Positions 45,130 through 54,907 of a stretch of DNA of 64,000 nt are shown piece after piece; position 1 is the stretch's first letter; each line of letters opens with the position of its first letter. A program made the translations under genes and the position numbers. This DNA is from Sesamum alatum (lineage: Eukaryota > Streptophyta > Magnoliopsida > Lamiales > Pedaliaceae): positions 47,137,702 through 47,201,701 of the forward strand of contig JACGWO010000002.1 of assembly GCA_034509735.1 (NCBI GenBank). Direction: 5' to 3'. The notes beneath the pieces were generated by a model. That model did no database searches. It worked only from the letters and a program-made list of their open reading frames with translations, and was not told the DNA's origin.

Positions 45130-46256
45130 TCAATTGTACCAATCGGGATGGATCTTGCTATGAACTTGGCGGCAGTATTGCTTGCAGGCCGGCTCACAGC
45201 AGGGGCGAAGCCAGGCCCCGTCGAGCCCTAGCGGCCGACAGAGCTTGGCTCTGGTGTAGAGCTATTGATCTATTAAATTTCAGGCTTAAATTTGTCTTGT
45301 CTATTAAAAAAATTAATAATAAAATTCAAATTAACTTGTTTAAACAATAATTTTTTTCAACATCTCCATTTTAGTTTTTGTTAATTAGTTAGAACCATAC
45401 AGTTTTCACTTAGCCAAAAGAAAAAATTCTTATCTTATGATTTTTTTCAACACCATGTTATAATTTTTTTTTTCCGAAATTCCTCTTGCTTTTATGTTAT
45501 CTGTTATTGCTTTTCAATATATATATTTTGATTTTTGATCAATTTGTTTCTTTTGATAGTTTTGTAATTCTGTTTAATTTATTAGATAAAATAAATTTTA
45601 GTTTCTTTAGATTAATTATTTTTTCGGTTCTTGCAGAGAGAGCCCAAAAGAATGTACGAATTGATCGGAAGAAATTTATTGTTTATGTCGATTTTTTAAT
45701 GTTCATTATTCAAAATTTTAAATTAGTTGTTTATTATTTTATTTGGTAACTTTTTATTCAAGCCTATCAAGACAAATAAACAAGCTTAGATATAAAAAAG
45801 TTGATTGTGAATTTTCTTTTTTTTTTTTTTTGAAATTTATGATTATGTAAATGTAAGTTTTAATTTTTAAATAATGGATAAATTTGTTATTAAGAGACCG
45901 CGAAATTTTTTACTTGTAAATTCTTACGGTCCCTCATTGGGATAATAGCTATAAGAATTAATTGTATTTATATCATTGTATTTATTTAATTTATGATGAT
46001 CATATGGTAAATTATTTTTTTTTATGAATTTAATATTTTTATTTCCCAAACTAATTAATTAAATTTTGACAGGGCTAAGTTGACGTTCTGGCTTCGCCAC
46101 TGGCTCACAGGATGTGGTCGCCGCGCTCTTGATCTTCAAGCATATCGGCATGCAATGCTCAATGCAGTCCGTGAATGCGTGGCTCGTGTTGCAGCTCAAA
46201 ATAATTGTCGATGCACATAGAATTAGCATAAAAGCAGCAGTTTTCGTGGCGGCCAT
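45130..46256 (-). pseudogene. Ole e 6-like cysteine-rich secreted peptide gene, copy 1, interrupted by hAT
   Basis: Coding parts 46111-46256 and 45130-45199 together are 216 nt, exactly the length of the intact copy at 53767-53982, with no other lesion. The first part encodes the signal peptide and the first cysteines up to SCEP. Translation then runs into the transposon and stops 13 codons later. Homology to copy 2 upstream fails at about 46344, so the TATA box of copy 2 has no counterpart here. The gene is both split and separated from its promoter. Confidence 0.88.
45200..46102. mobile_element. Non-autonomous hAT element, 903 bp
   Basis: Terminal inverted repeats CAGGGGCGAAGCCAG and (inverted right end) CAGTGGCGAAGCCAG. 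Exact 8-bp target duplications GCTCACAG lie at 45192-45199 and 46103-46110. The interior is AT-rich, without transposase. The comparison with copy 2 shows the uninterrupted site, with GCTCACAG present once. Confidence 0.95.
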
Positions 46257-46720
46257 AGTTGTTTTTCTTCTTCTTTTAGCTTGTGATGAGAATGGTGAAT
46301 GTGCATTCTTAGAATTGTTAATGAATTAATCAACAAGATTGTTTCATCCTAATACCATGGTGCCACTGATGCCTGGACATAGGGAGACAATAAATGAATT
46401 TAGGACATCGACAAGTGTCGTGACTCTTTATTGGTGTAACTTTCTAATTTTTCAAGTTTTATTTATATTATTTCATTATTATATGCATTGTGATAAATTA
46501 TTATATTGATATTCTATATGTGAGACTATTTTGAAATAATTTGAATACAAATCACATAATATCCACAACGATAACTAGTATGTGTTGCACGGGAAATCTA
46601 ATAGTAAAATATTATATTTGATTTTAGGACATTATCTATTCTACTTAACAACATAACATGCTTATTTCATTTGAACAAGTTAAATACTAAAGATAATTAG
46701 TTATTAACTTCAATAATTCA

Positions 46721-48317
46721 TCTATACTATTATATAAAGTAAATTCTGTTTTCACTAATAAATGGTGGTTATTTACACCGCAATACCAATTTTTTGGTTA
46801 TACCGATAATACCCTTAAGTTAGTTTTTATTTCTTTTCTTTCTTTCTTTTTCTTTTTTAAATGCAATGTGTTGATTAAGGGATAATTTCACTTTTGGTAC
46901 CCCAAGTATGGGCTTATTTCACCTTTGGTACCCCCTATTTCCATGTCATCAATGTTGATACCCAAAGTTTCCTTTTTTCATCGAACTGAGTACCTGCCGT
47001 TAGTTGACCGTCAAAGTTAACGGTCAAAGTCATTTTGGCGGGAAAATTGGCAGTTTTTTGTCAATTTAAGCACATGTTTGGCTACCATTTACTACACCAC
47101 AAAAATTAGAATTGAAAAAGTAAAATTGAGAATATTTTTGAAAAAAAAAAACGAGAGTTTATGAGGATAAATAAGTTTCAATCTTACTCAAATACGAGTG
47201 TGGGTTCGTCTAATGAGAACATTTATATGGAAAAAAAGGTATTGTGAGTGTGAAATTGAGCTACCATTGAGCTACTTAATTAGGACATGCCCAAAACCTT
47301 CTCCCCGGATTTATTTTGGTCCAAGAAGTCTTCAATGGTAGCTCAATTCCACACTCACAATACATTTTTTCCACATAAATTTTAAAATTTACCATTAATT
47401 CTTTGTAATGGTAAATTCTTTGTAAAGGGAATCGACGGAGAAGACACCAAAAAATTATTATTATTTTAATTTTTTTAAAAATTAAGTAAAATTAATTTAA
47501 TTTTTTCAAAATTTAAAAATAATAAAACATATTAATTTTTTAGTTTAAATAATATATTGGGAGTTTTAATTAAAAATATTATTTCTAGTAAATAATATAA
47601 CTTAAAAAATTATATAATTTTTGGTATTTTAAATTTAATTAGTATATTTTGTATTATGATTTTATAATTTAAATTTTTAACTTTTAGAATTTTTAATATT
47701 TTAGGTATTTTTATATTTAGTTAAGGGATAATTTCACTTTTAGTATTTTTATACTTAGTTAAGGGATATATTTAGTAAATTAATTAGGACATGCCCAAAA
47801 CCTTCTTCCCGAATTTATTTTGATCCAAAAAGTCTTCAATGGTAGCTCAATTCCACACTCACAATACATTTTTTCCACATAAATGTTCTCATTAGACGAA
47901 CCCACACTCGTATTTGAGTAAGATTGAAACTAATTTCTCCTCATACCTCTTGTTTTTTTCCCAAAATATTCTCAATTTTACTTTTTCAACTATGGTTTTT
48001 TGTGGTTTAGTAAATGGTAGCCAAACATGTGCTTAAATAGGCAAAAAACTGTCAATTTTCCCGCCAAAATGACTTTGACCGTTAACTATGACGGTCAACT
48101 AACGACAGGTACTCAGCTCGATGAAAAAAGAAAATTTGAGTATCAACATTGATGACATGGAAATAGGGGGTACCAAGGATGAAATAAGGTCATACCTGGG
48201 GTACCAAAAGTGAAATTATCCTTGTTGATTAATATGTACATTTTCTTATTTATAATAACTTTAAAGCGTGCAATATTATTTTATATGCACGCAGGGACAA
48301 CGTGCCACGATGGCTAG
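46721..48317 (+). mobile_element. Non-autonomous Helitron with nested Mutator-like element
   Basis: Starts with TCTATACTATTATATAAAG after A and ends with hairpin GCACG-N9-CGTGC (48287-48305), a 8-base spacer and CTAG (48314-48317) before T. The paralogous spacers at 51160-51200 and 40240-40280 show the unoccupied site (AAGTCA followed directly by TAGAATA in one of them), which fixes both ends. Without the 1345-bp nested element and its extra 9-bp duplication, it would be about 243 bp, like the other Helitrons in this window. No RepHel gene. Confidence 0.95.
46878..48222. mobile_element. Mutator-like foldback element, 1345 bp
   Basis: Ends AGGGATAATTTCACTTTTGG and (inverted) AAGGATAATTTCACTTTTGG. 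Arms of about 390 bp (46878-47275 and 47830-48222) are closely complementary. Exact 9-bp target duplications TGTTGATTA lie at 46869-46877 and 48223-48231. A ~110-bp stretch at 47276-47385 is repeated directly at about 47776-47885, so the centre has been rearranged. No transposase. Confidence 0.93.
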
Positions 48318-48514
48318 TAGAATACAAAAAATTGATAAATTTAGATTTATAGGTTACACATATCATAATTCTAAGATGGTCAAGTCTTGAAAAGCAAAGC
48401 CAAAAAGAAAGAAAGAAAAGCAAATAATTTCTATTTAATATTGTTTTCTAAGGGTTAATTCACCTAGACACCCTCTAAAATAATGAACTCACACTTTATC
48501 CTGATTACGTGGCG

Positions 48515-49077
48515 AATTCACTTTGCATCGTAAGCAGTGAAAAATATTCTCTTCTTACTCCATCGGAGTTGACAAAAGAACAAAATTGAGAAAAGTTTGG
48601 GTAAACTACACTTTTGATCCCTATACTTTGGATTAAAATCTATTTTGATCCCTAAATTTTTTGAGACATGATTTTAGTCTCTAATTTTTACAAATTGTTA
48701 CAACTTCGATCTCTAAATTTTTTTAGGTACGATTTGGTCCCTAATCTTTAAAAATTATTACAATTTGGATCCATCCGGTCCCTCCTTCTTAACATATTTA
48801 AACTCAATTTAAAGATTGGACCAAAATTATAAAAAAATTTAAAGATCAAACACCAAATCGTGCCTAAAAAAGTTTAGGGGCCAAAATCACTTTTGACCCA
48901 AGGGATAGGAACTAAAAGTGTAATTTACCCAAGAATTTTGGCACAAAAACTAAAGCGAAAATTTTGATTTGTCGATAAGTGTATATGGTTTCCCAAATCA
49001 TCGTTCGATGAACAATACACCAATAAAGGTTCAAAATTTGGAGGAAAATTATCTCAACATAATTTGATGACATGAAT
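48515..49077 (-). pseudogene. SPH pseudogene C' split by a MITE
   Basis: C-terminal remnant 48515-48598 (GCATCGTAAGCAGTG, matching the DAYSAKW region), the MITE at 48599-48930, then an N-terminal remnant to about 49077. Broken frames, same architecture as A', B' and D'. Confidence 0.8.
48599..48930. mobile_element. Mutator-type MITE inside SPH pseudogene C'
   Basis: Ends GGGTAAACTACACTTTTGAT and, inverted, GGGTAAATTACACTTTTAGT; same insertion point as the other three. Confidence 0.8.
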
Positions 49078-49188
49078 AGAAGTCACAAAGAAGACTTACT
49101 GTTAACACAACTCTTTTATTTGACGTCATTCAAGTATATAAGTACATATGTTTTTTTCCTCAACTATAAGATCAAGAAACTTTTATTG

Positions 49189-49566
49189 CTAGTTATATCG
49201 TTTATCTCCTGACAAGTAAATACCGTCCGACATAGCTATCCAAGTGCATATATCATGATCGCAAGGATTGCCAATCCACCTTGCATTGTAGACCTCAAAA
49301 GGTTGTTCTTGCTTCCCCCATCGAAGGTGACAAAAGAACAGAATAGTGAGAGGTTTGACACAGAAACTGAAGTGAAAATCTTGATTTGATGTCAGTGTGT
49401 GATTTCCCAGTTCGTCGTCCTTAGACGCACAGTGCACCAATAATGGTTTAGAATTCGGGGGAAGATTGTTAACAACTTAAACTTTAACTTTGTAGTACAG
49501 AAAACAACTATTCCCATGTAAAAGACACATTAAAAGGATGAAACATAGTAAAAGGTGTTTGGTCAT
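49189..49566 (-). pseudogene. SPH array copy C, inactivated by nonsense codons
   Basis: ATG 49566 (MTKHLLLCFILLMCLLHG) begins a normal leader, but a TAA at about 49477-49479 replaces the TAT or TCT codon of the paralogues right before VVNNLPPNS. The domain beyond is otherwise complete: HCASKDDELGNHTL, QDFHFSFC, FFCHLRWG, SDGIYLSG. A second change turns the TGG of the terminal NWQ into TAG, trimming two residues. Only a ~30-residue leader peptide would be made. Promoter and TATA are still intact, so the loss looks recent. Confidence 0.9.
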
Positions 49567-49651
49567 ATTACTGAACTTGTAAAAGAATGATGTGATTTGT
49601 TGATGTAATGATTTTTTATTTTTATTTTTTTGTTTGCTTTTGTAAATCTTC

Positions 49652-49659
49652 TTATATAG
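49652..49659 (-). promoter_or_regulatory. TATA box of SPH array copy C
   Basis: CTATATAA on the minus strand, 86-93 bases above the ATG, still conserved although the gene is broken. Confidence 0.65.
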
Positions 49660-50349
49660 ATGATTATTTGTTTTTGTGGAAACCACCAGAATACTATAGT
49701 CAGTTGGCAAATTGAAATAAATTGTGGATATTTGGATCTGATTAACAATAAACATGCATATTTTATTTAAATTTGTGAAAATTGTAATCTGGTAATACTT
49801 GATTGTATTATGACTATTGACTATGAAAGTATGGAAATAAATAAAAAAAGAGTCAATTATGGAGCACAAATTAAGATAATTCAATCATGTTTATCTGGAC
49901 TGATAATAGAAATATATGAATAGAATTATAATCAATGATAATGAAGATTGTCTAATTATTGCAACTATTTCGATAATAAAATTTTAAATACATACTATAA
50001 TTTAAGCCAAACATGGCAGTTTGTAAAATGATATTATATCATCATGTATGACATGAAAAATAACATAATTTGAACTTTTTGTTTAACATATTATGCTTTT
50101 ATCATTCAATGTATCTAAACTTTTTACGCAAAAACGAAACTTTGGTCTGCTAACTAAGGTGGTAATACTTTTAGTCCTATTTAATTTGGAAGATGCAAAT
50201 CAAGAATTGTAATTTTAAAAAATGACACATTTAGTACCAGAAAGTTGAATTTGCCAAAAATTGTCACATGTCTTGCACGTGACTTAGTTAATTTTGGGCT
50301 TTTGTCATTTTTCTAACTATTTTTGCTGATATGGCATGAGGAACGTAAA

Positions 50350-50638
50350 GCAAAAAGGAATTTTGGTTCTATAATTATAGGGGATGGCACATTTAATCCA
50401 AATGTCACTAAGCAAAAATTGTCACATCAGTAAAATTAGACGAAAAATTAAAAATCTCAACATTAAAAGGGTCACATGCCAAACATGTGCTAAATTCCAA
50501 CGAATATAGCATTTTCTAGCGGTTTTTGAGCTAAATGTGCTAAAAAAAAATTAATTACAATCCTCAATTAACTTCAAAATCGAAAAGGACCAGCAGTATC
50601 ACCCCTTATAGTTATCAAACCAAAATACATTTTTTCCC
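50350..50638. mobile_element. MITE in the C-D spacer
   Basis: Counterpart of 42317-42599 (CTATAATTATAGGGGATGGCAC and the inverted arm at the right). The left tip is mutated (AGCAAAAAGGAATTTTGG). Confidence 0.65.
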
Positions 50639-51374
50639 AACTTTTTAATATATTAGTAAGGGATAATTAAACCACGTTTTTGGTGTAATTACATGTGAAC
50701 CCAATGTAGTTTGAAAATTGCATTTAGTACCATTGACACTTGTTTCCGCCTAACAAATAAATCCTCCGTTAGTTAAAACTTGTCGAATTTGCTGATACTA
50801 GCAACAAAAAAGAGAATGAAAATCTATATTTACCCTCGGTTGACTTACCATTATACATCATCACACGCGCTAATGTATGTGAGGAGGTGTATCTCATTTA
50901 TTAAGGGCAGTTTGGTTAGAAAAAAATTGGTTTGACCTACAAAGTCAATCAAGGTAAATATAGAATTTTTTTTTTTTTTTTGCTAATATCCACAATGATA
51001 ACTAGTATGTGTTGCACAGGAAATCTAATAGTAAATTATTATGTTTGATTTTAGGACATTATCTATTCTACTTCATATTTTGTAAGAAAGAAAATCTACT
51101 ACTTAACAACATAACGTGCTTATTTCATTTGAACATGTTAAATACTAAAGATAATTAGTTATTAACTTCAATAAGTCATAGAATATAAAAAAATGATAAA
51201 ATTTAGATTTATAGGTTACACTCACATATCATAATTCTAAGATGGTTAAGTCTTGAAAAGCAAAGCCAAAAAGAAAGAAAAAAAAAACAAATAATTTCTA
51301 TTTAATATTTTTTTTCTAAGGGTTAATTCACCTAGGACACCCTCTAAAATAATAAAATTATACTTTATCCTAAT

Positions 51375-51953
51375 TACGTGGCGAATCTACTTTGCATCGT
51401 AAGCAGTGAAAGATATTTTCTTCTTACTACATTGGAGTTGACAAAAGAACAAAATTGAGAAAAGTTTGGGTAAACTACACTTTTGATCCCTATACTTTGA
51501 ATTAAAATCTATTTTGATCCCTAAATTTTTTGAGACATGATTTTAGTCTCTAATTTTTACAAATCATTACAATTTTTGTCCCTAAATTTTTTGAGTTACT
51601 TTGGTCCTTAATCTTTAAAAATTATTACAATTTGGATCAATCTGGTCCTTCCTTCTTAACATATTTAAAAATCAAATTTTAACAATTGGACCAAAATTAT
51701 AAAACATAAATAAATAAATATTAAGGACCAAATCGTGCCTAAAAAAGTTTAGAGGCCACAATCATTTTTGACCCAAAGTATAGGAACTAAAAGTGTAATT
51801 TACCCAAAACTTTTGGCACAAAAACCAAAAAGCAAAAATCTTGATTTGTCAGTCGTGTATATGGTTTCCTAAATCATCGTTTGATGAACGATACACCAAT
51901 TAAAGGTTCAAAATTTGGAGGAAAATTATCTCAATATAATTTGATGACATGAA
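51375..51953 (-). pseudogene. SPH pseudogene D' split by a MITE
   Basis: C-terminal remnant 51375-51467, the MITE at 51468-51805, and an N-terminal remnant to about 51953 (TCAAAATTTGGAGGAAAATT, the LPPNFEP region inverted). Broken frames, same design as A', B' and C'. Confidence 0.8.
51468..51805. mobile_element. Mutator-type MITE inside SPH pseudogene D'
   Basis: Ends GGGTAAACTACACTTTTGAT and, inverted, GGGTAAATTACACTTTTAGT. Flanks GAAAAGTTT and AAAACTTTT preserve the decayed 9-bp duplication. Confidence 0.8.
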
Positions 51954-52022
51954 TAGAAGTCACAGAGAATACTTATTGTTAGTACATATATTTTTTTTCT
52001 CAACCATAAGATCAAGAAACCT

Positions 52023-52406
52023 TTATTGCCAGTTATATAGTTTACGTCCCGATAAGTAAATACCATCCGACGTAGCTGTCCACGTGCACGTATCATGATC
52101 ACAAGGATTGCGAATCCATCTTGCATTGTAGACCTCGAAAGATTGTTCTTGCGTCCCCCAGTGAAGGTGACAAAAGAACAGAGTAGTAAGAGGTTTGACA
52201 CAGAAACTGAAGTGAAAATCTTGATTTAGTGCCAGTGTGTGATTTCCCAGGTCGTCGTCCTTAGATGCACAATGCACTAGTAATGGTTGAGAATTTGGTG
52301 GAAGATTGTTAACAACATAAACCTTAACTTTGTAGTACAAAAAACAACTATTTCCAAGAAAAAGATAAGTTAAAATGATGGAACATAGTAAAAGGTGTTT
52401 GGACAT
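52023..52406 (-). CDS. S-protein homolog (SPH), array copy D
   Basis: Intact 127-aa frame from ATG 52406 (MSKHLLLCSIILTYLFLG). Signal peptide, then YVVNNLPPNSQPLLVHC, SKDDDLGNHTL, NQDFHFSFC, FFCHLHWG, C-x4-C, WTATSDGIYLSG and terminal NWQ. Same length as copy B. It is closest to copy C at both protein and upstream level (shared CFLYYKVKV and CDHD). Secreted; role unknown. Confidence 0.92.
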   Translation of the reverse strand: MSKHLLLCSIILTYLFLGNSCFLYYKVKVYVVNNLPPNSQPLLVHCASKDDDLGNHTLALNQDFHFSFCVKPLTTLFFCHLHWGTQEQSFEVYNARWIRNPCDHDTCTWTATSDGIYLSGRKLYNWQ

Positions 52407-52493
52407 ATTGCTGAATTTGTTAGAGATGATGTAACTTGTTGATGTAATGATTTTTTATTTTATTTTATTTTTTGTTTGCTTTTGTAAATCATC

Positions 52494-52501
52494 TTATATA
52501 G
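52494..52501 (-). promoter_or_regulatory. TATA box of SPH array copy D
   Basis: CTATATAA on the minus strand, 88-95 bases above the ATG, in the conserved promoter block. Confidence 0.7.
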
Positions 52502-53766
52502 ATGATTATTTGTTTTTGTGGAAACCACCAGAATACTATAGTCAGTTGGCAAATTGGAATAAATTGTGGGTATTTGGATCTGATTAACAATAAATATGCA
52601 TATTTTATTTAAAAATTGTGAAAATTGTTTAATCTGGTAATACTTGATTGTATTATACCTATTATTTGACTATGATAGTATGGAAATAAATAAAAAAGAG
52701 TCAATGGTGAAGCATAAATTAAGATAATCCAATCATGTTTATCTGGACTGATTATAGAAATATATGAATAGAATTATAATCAATGAAGATTGTCTAATTA
52801 TTGCAACTATTTCGATAATAAAATTTTAAATACATACTATAATTTAAGCCAAACATGGAAATTTGTAAAATGATATTATATCATCATGTATGACATGAAA
52901 AATAACACAATTTGACTATTTTTTAATCACATTATGATTTTAGTATCTAAACTTTTCAGGCAAAAATGCAATTTTGGTCTAGTAACTATAAGGTGGTAGC
53001 ACTTTTGGTGACCCATTTTTGTGCTTTTAAATTATATCTAAGTTTGTCCATTTATCTTGATACTTGAATGGAAGAAATACTAAATAAAATAATGAACAAC
53101 TAATTTAAAAATGCAAACAATGAACAATTATTTTCAAGATTTACAATAATTTATTTCGCACATACAGTACAAAATACGAAGTGAGAGACCTTGCGAATGT
53201 CTATCGAAAGGAAACCATGGACAATAAGACAATGGCGTCCTACAATTTTTTACTTGTTCTAAACTCTTAGCATCAAAATACAAGAAAGAAATATAAAATC
53301 ATATGAGAGTTTTGAGGGGGGGTTTTACTCCTTTTGTTGGTAAGAATAAAAAGTGGGCTTCTTCGTCTTCTCCTTCTTCTTTGAATAATATATAAAAAAA
53401 TGGGGGTTGATTCTACGATCAATCGAAGCCCTGTCGCCCACTAAGGCTTGTTAGAACTTGTCGTCGCCCCTGTAATCGAGTTATTTGAGTAAAATCGTGC
53501 TTGTTGCAATAAATAATTAACTATGGTATATGGGGGAGAAATGTATTATAAGTTTACGAATAATCTAATAAAGTCAAGAAAGCGTCATGCATATAATTAG
53601 CAAGAGCTAGCATGACACTCAACTTGATTAGTATGTAGAAAGAAAATACAACAACATCTACTTTTATGAAATTACCAAAATAAAAAGAGAAAGCATTCAA
53701 GAAAAAACAACGCTTGCAGATCACCTGCACGAACAAACAAAAGGCCCAAATACCTAAAGTTAATTA

Positions 53767-53982
53767 TTAATTGTACCAACCGGGATGGATTTTGCTATGA
53801 ACTTGGCGGCAGTATTGCTCGCAGGCCGGCTCACAGGATGTGGTCGTCGCGCCCTTGATCTTCAAGCATATCGGCAGGCAATGCTCAATGCAGTCCGTGA
53901 ATGCATGGCTCGTGTTGCAGCTCAGAATAATTGTCGATGCACATAGAATTAGCATAAAAGCAGCAGTTTTCGTGGCGGCCAT
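53767..53982 (-). CDS. Ole e 6-like cysteine-rich secreted peptide, copy 2 (intact)
   Basis: 71-aa frame from ATG 53982 (MAATKTAAFMLILCAS). The frame is open 27 codons above, but without an ATG. Signal peptide to about residue 27 (SHA), then a ~44-residue mature peptide with six cysteines spaced C-x3-C-x3-C-x10-C-x3-C-x3-C and tail KIHPGWYN. That spacing is the pattern of the Ole e 6 pollen-protein group, a helical hairpin held by disulfides; thionin-like peptides are a less likely match. Its function is unknown. It lies 1.4 kb above SPH copy D on the same strand and has its own TATA box. Confidence 0.8.
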   Translation of the reverse strand: MAATKTAAFMLILCASTIILSCNTSHAFTDCIEHCLPICLKIKGATTTSCEPACEQYCRQVHSKIHPGWYN

Positions 53983-54085
53983 CGTTGTTTTTCTTATTCT
54001 TTTAGTTTGTGATGAGAATGGTAAATGTGAAATTCTTAGAATTGTTAATGAATTAATCAACAAGAATGTTTGTTTTGGTTAAGGA

Positions 54086-54095
54086 CTATTTATAG
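54086..54095 (-). promoter_or_regulatory. TATA box of the cysteine-rich peptide gene, copy 2
   Basis: CTATAAATAG on the minus strand, about 104-113 bases above the ATG. Copy 1 has no counterpart. Confidence 0.65.
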
Positions 54096-54472
54096 ATTGG
54101 GAATTCTAAGGTAAAATTAACTATGTATGAGTGATGGTCCGGAGAATTACATGGAAGAATGTTAGTTCTTCTAGCCATTCTTTGAAGAGTGGGAGGCATT
54201 TACTTATTTATTTTTAGTAGTTGTTTGTTCTTGTTGTTTGGTTGTGAATGGCATACCATAAATAAGTTCTTGTTGAATAGTTTGTAGTCGAAAATTCTTA
54301 CTTTGATTAAGTTTGGTTGAACTAAATCAATCACATAATTTTTAACTGTACATTAATCATACAACAAGTATATTACTTTGTTATATAACTAGTTAAGAGT
54401 TGGTCGAACCTGGTGTGGGTTAAAATTTCCCGTAGCTTGTAATATTATTTGCAGTGTAATTATAATTTTTCA

Positions 54473-54576
54473 AGGATAAATTACGTTGATATTTCCCGAG
54501 TTTATAGGTTTAGTTATACAAATAATTCATGCGCTTTGCAAAATTATAAGTACATTTATTGGTATTATCTATACTA
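54473..54576. mobile_element. MITE remnant truncated by a Helitron
   Basis: Begins AGGATAAATTACGTTGATAT like the left arm of the MITE at 33055-33245 and ends where the Helitron starts at 54577. Confidence 0.45.
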
Positions 54577-54907
54577 TCTATACTATTATATTAAGGGATA
54601 GCACCTCTTTGGTGTCTCTCCCAAATTTGGTTTGCCAATTTATTGTTTAATATTAATTTATATAATATTTTTATTATTATTTTTCTCTTTTATCAACTTC
54701 TTATTTTTCTCTCACTTCTCAACTTCCCATTTTCTCTCTTATCAACTTCCACATTCATTTTTCTTCTCTCATTTTCTTTCATTAATTTCTTATTTTTTAT
54801 TTTTTTGATATTTTAGAATCTAATTAATTTATTTTTAAAAAATAAATATTTTATAAAAAAAATTAAATTAATTGTTCACACACATTTAAGTGTGTCACAT
54901 TTACTAG
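54577..54907 (+). mobile_element. Non-autonomous Helitron, ~331 bp
   Basis: 5' end TCTATACTATTATATTAAGG after A (a second possible start lies at 54568, where TCTATACTA is duplicated). 3' end: hairpin CACACACATTTAAGTGTGT (54877-54895), spacer, CTAG at 54904-54907 before T. Confidence 0.85.

Larger units (their letters stand above)
39927..46344. repeat. Segmental duplication, copy 1
   Basis: Bases from 39927 (TCGTGACTCTTTATTGGTG) and from 46418 start with the same sequence. Both continue with degenerate SPH, SPH, MITE pair, degenerate SPH, SPH and the cysteine-rich peptide gene. Copy 1 contains the hAT insertion at 45200-46102 and lacks about 600 bp (equivalent to roughly 50818-51410 in copy 2). 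Confidence 0.85.
46418..54070. repeat. Segmental duplication, copy 2
   Basis: Same gene order as 39927-46344. It carries a 1.6-kb Helitron (46721-48317) absent from copy 1, and retains the ~600 bp missing there. Removing the transposons and that gap, the two copies are about 6.1 kb each. Confidence 0.85.

Noticed and set aside
45486..45749. 87-codon ORF inside the hAT element as transposase remnant
   Set aside because: Phe/Leu/Ile-rich translation of AT-rich DNA; no hAT dimerisation or catalytic motifs visible.
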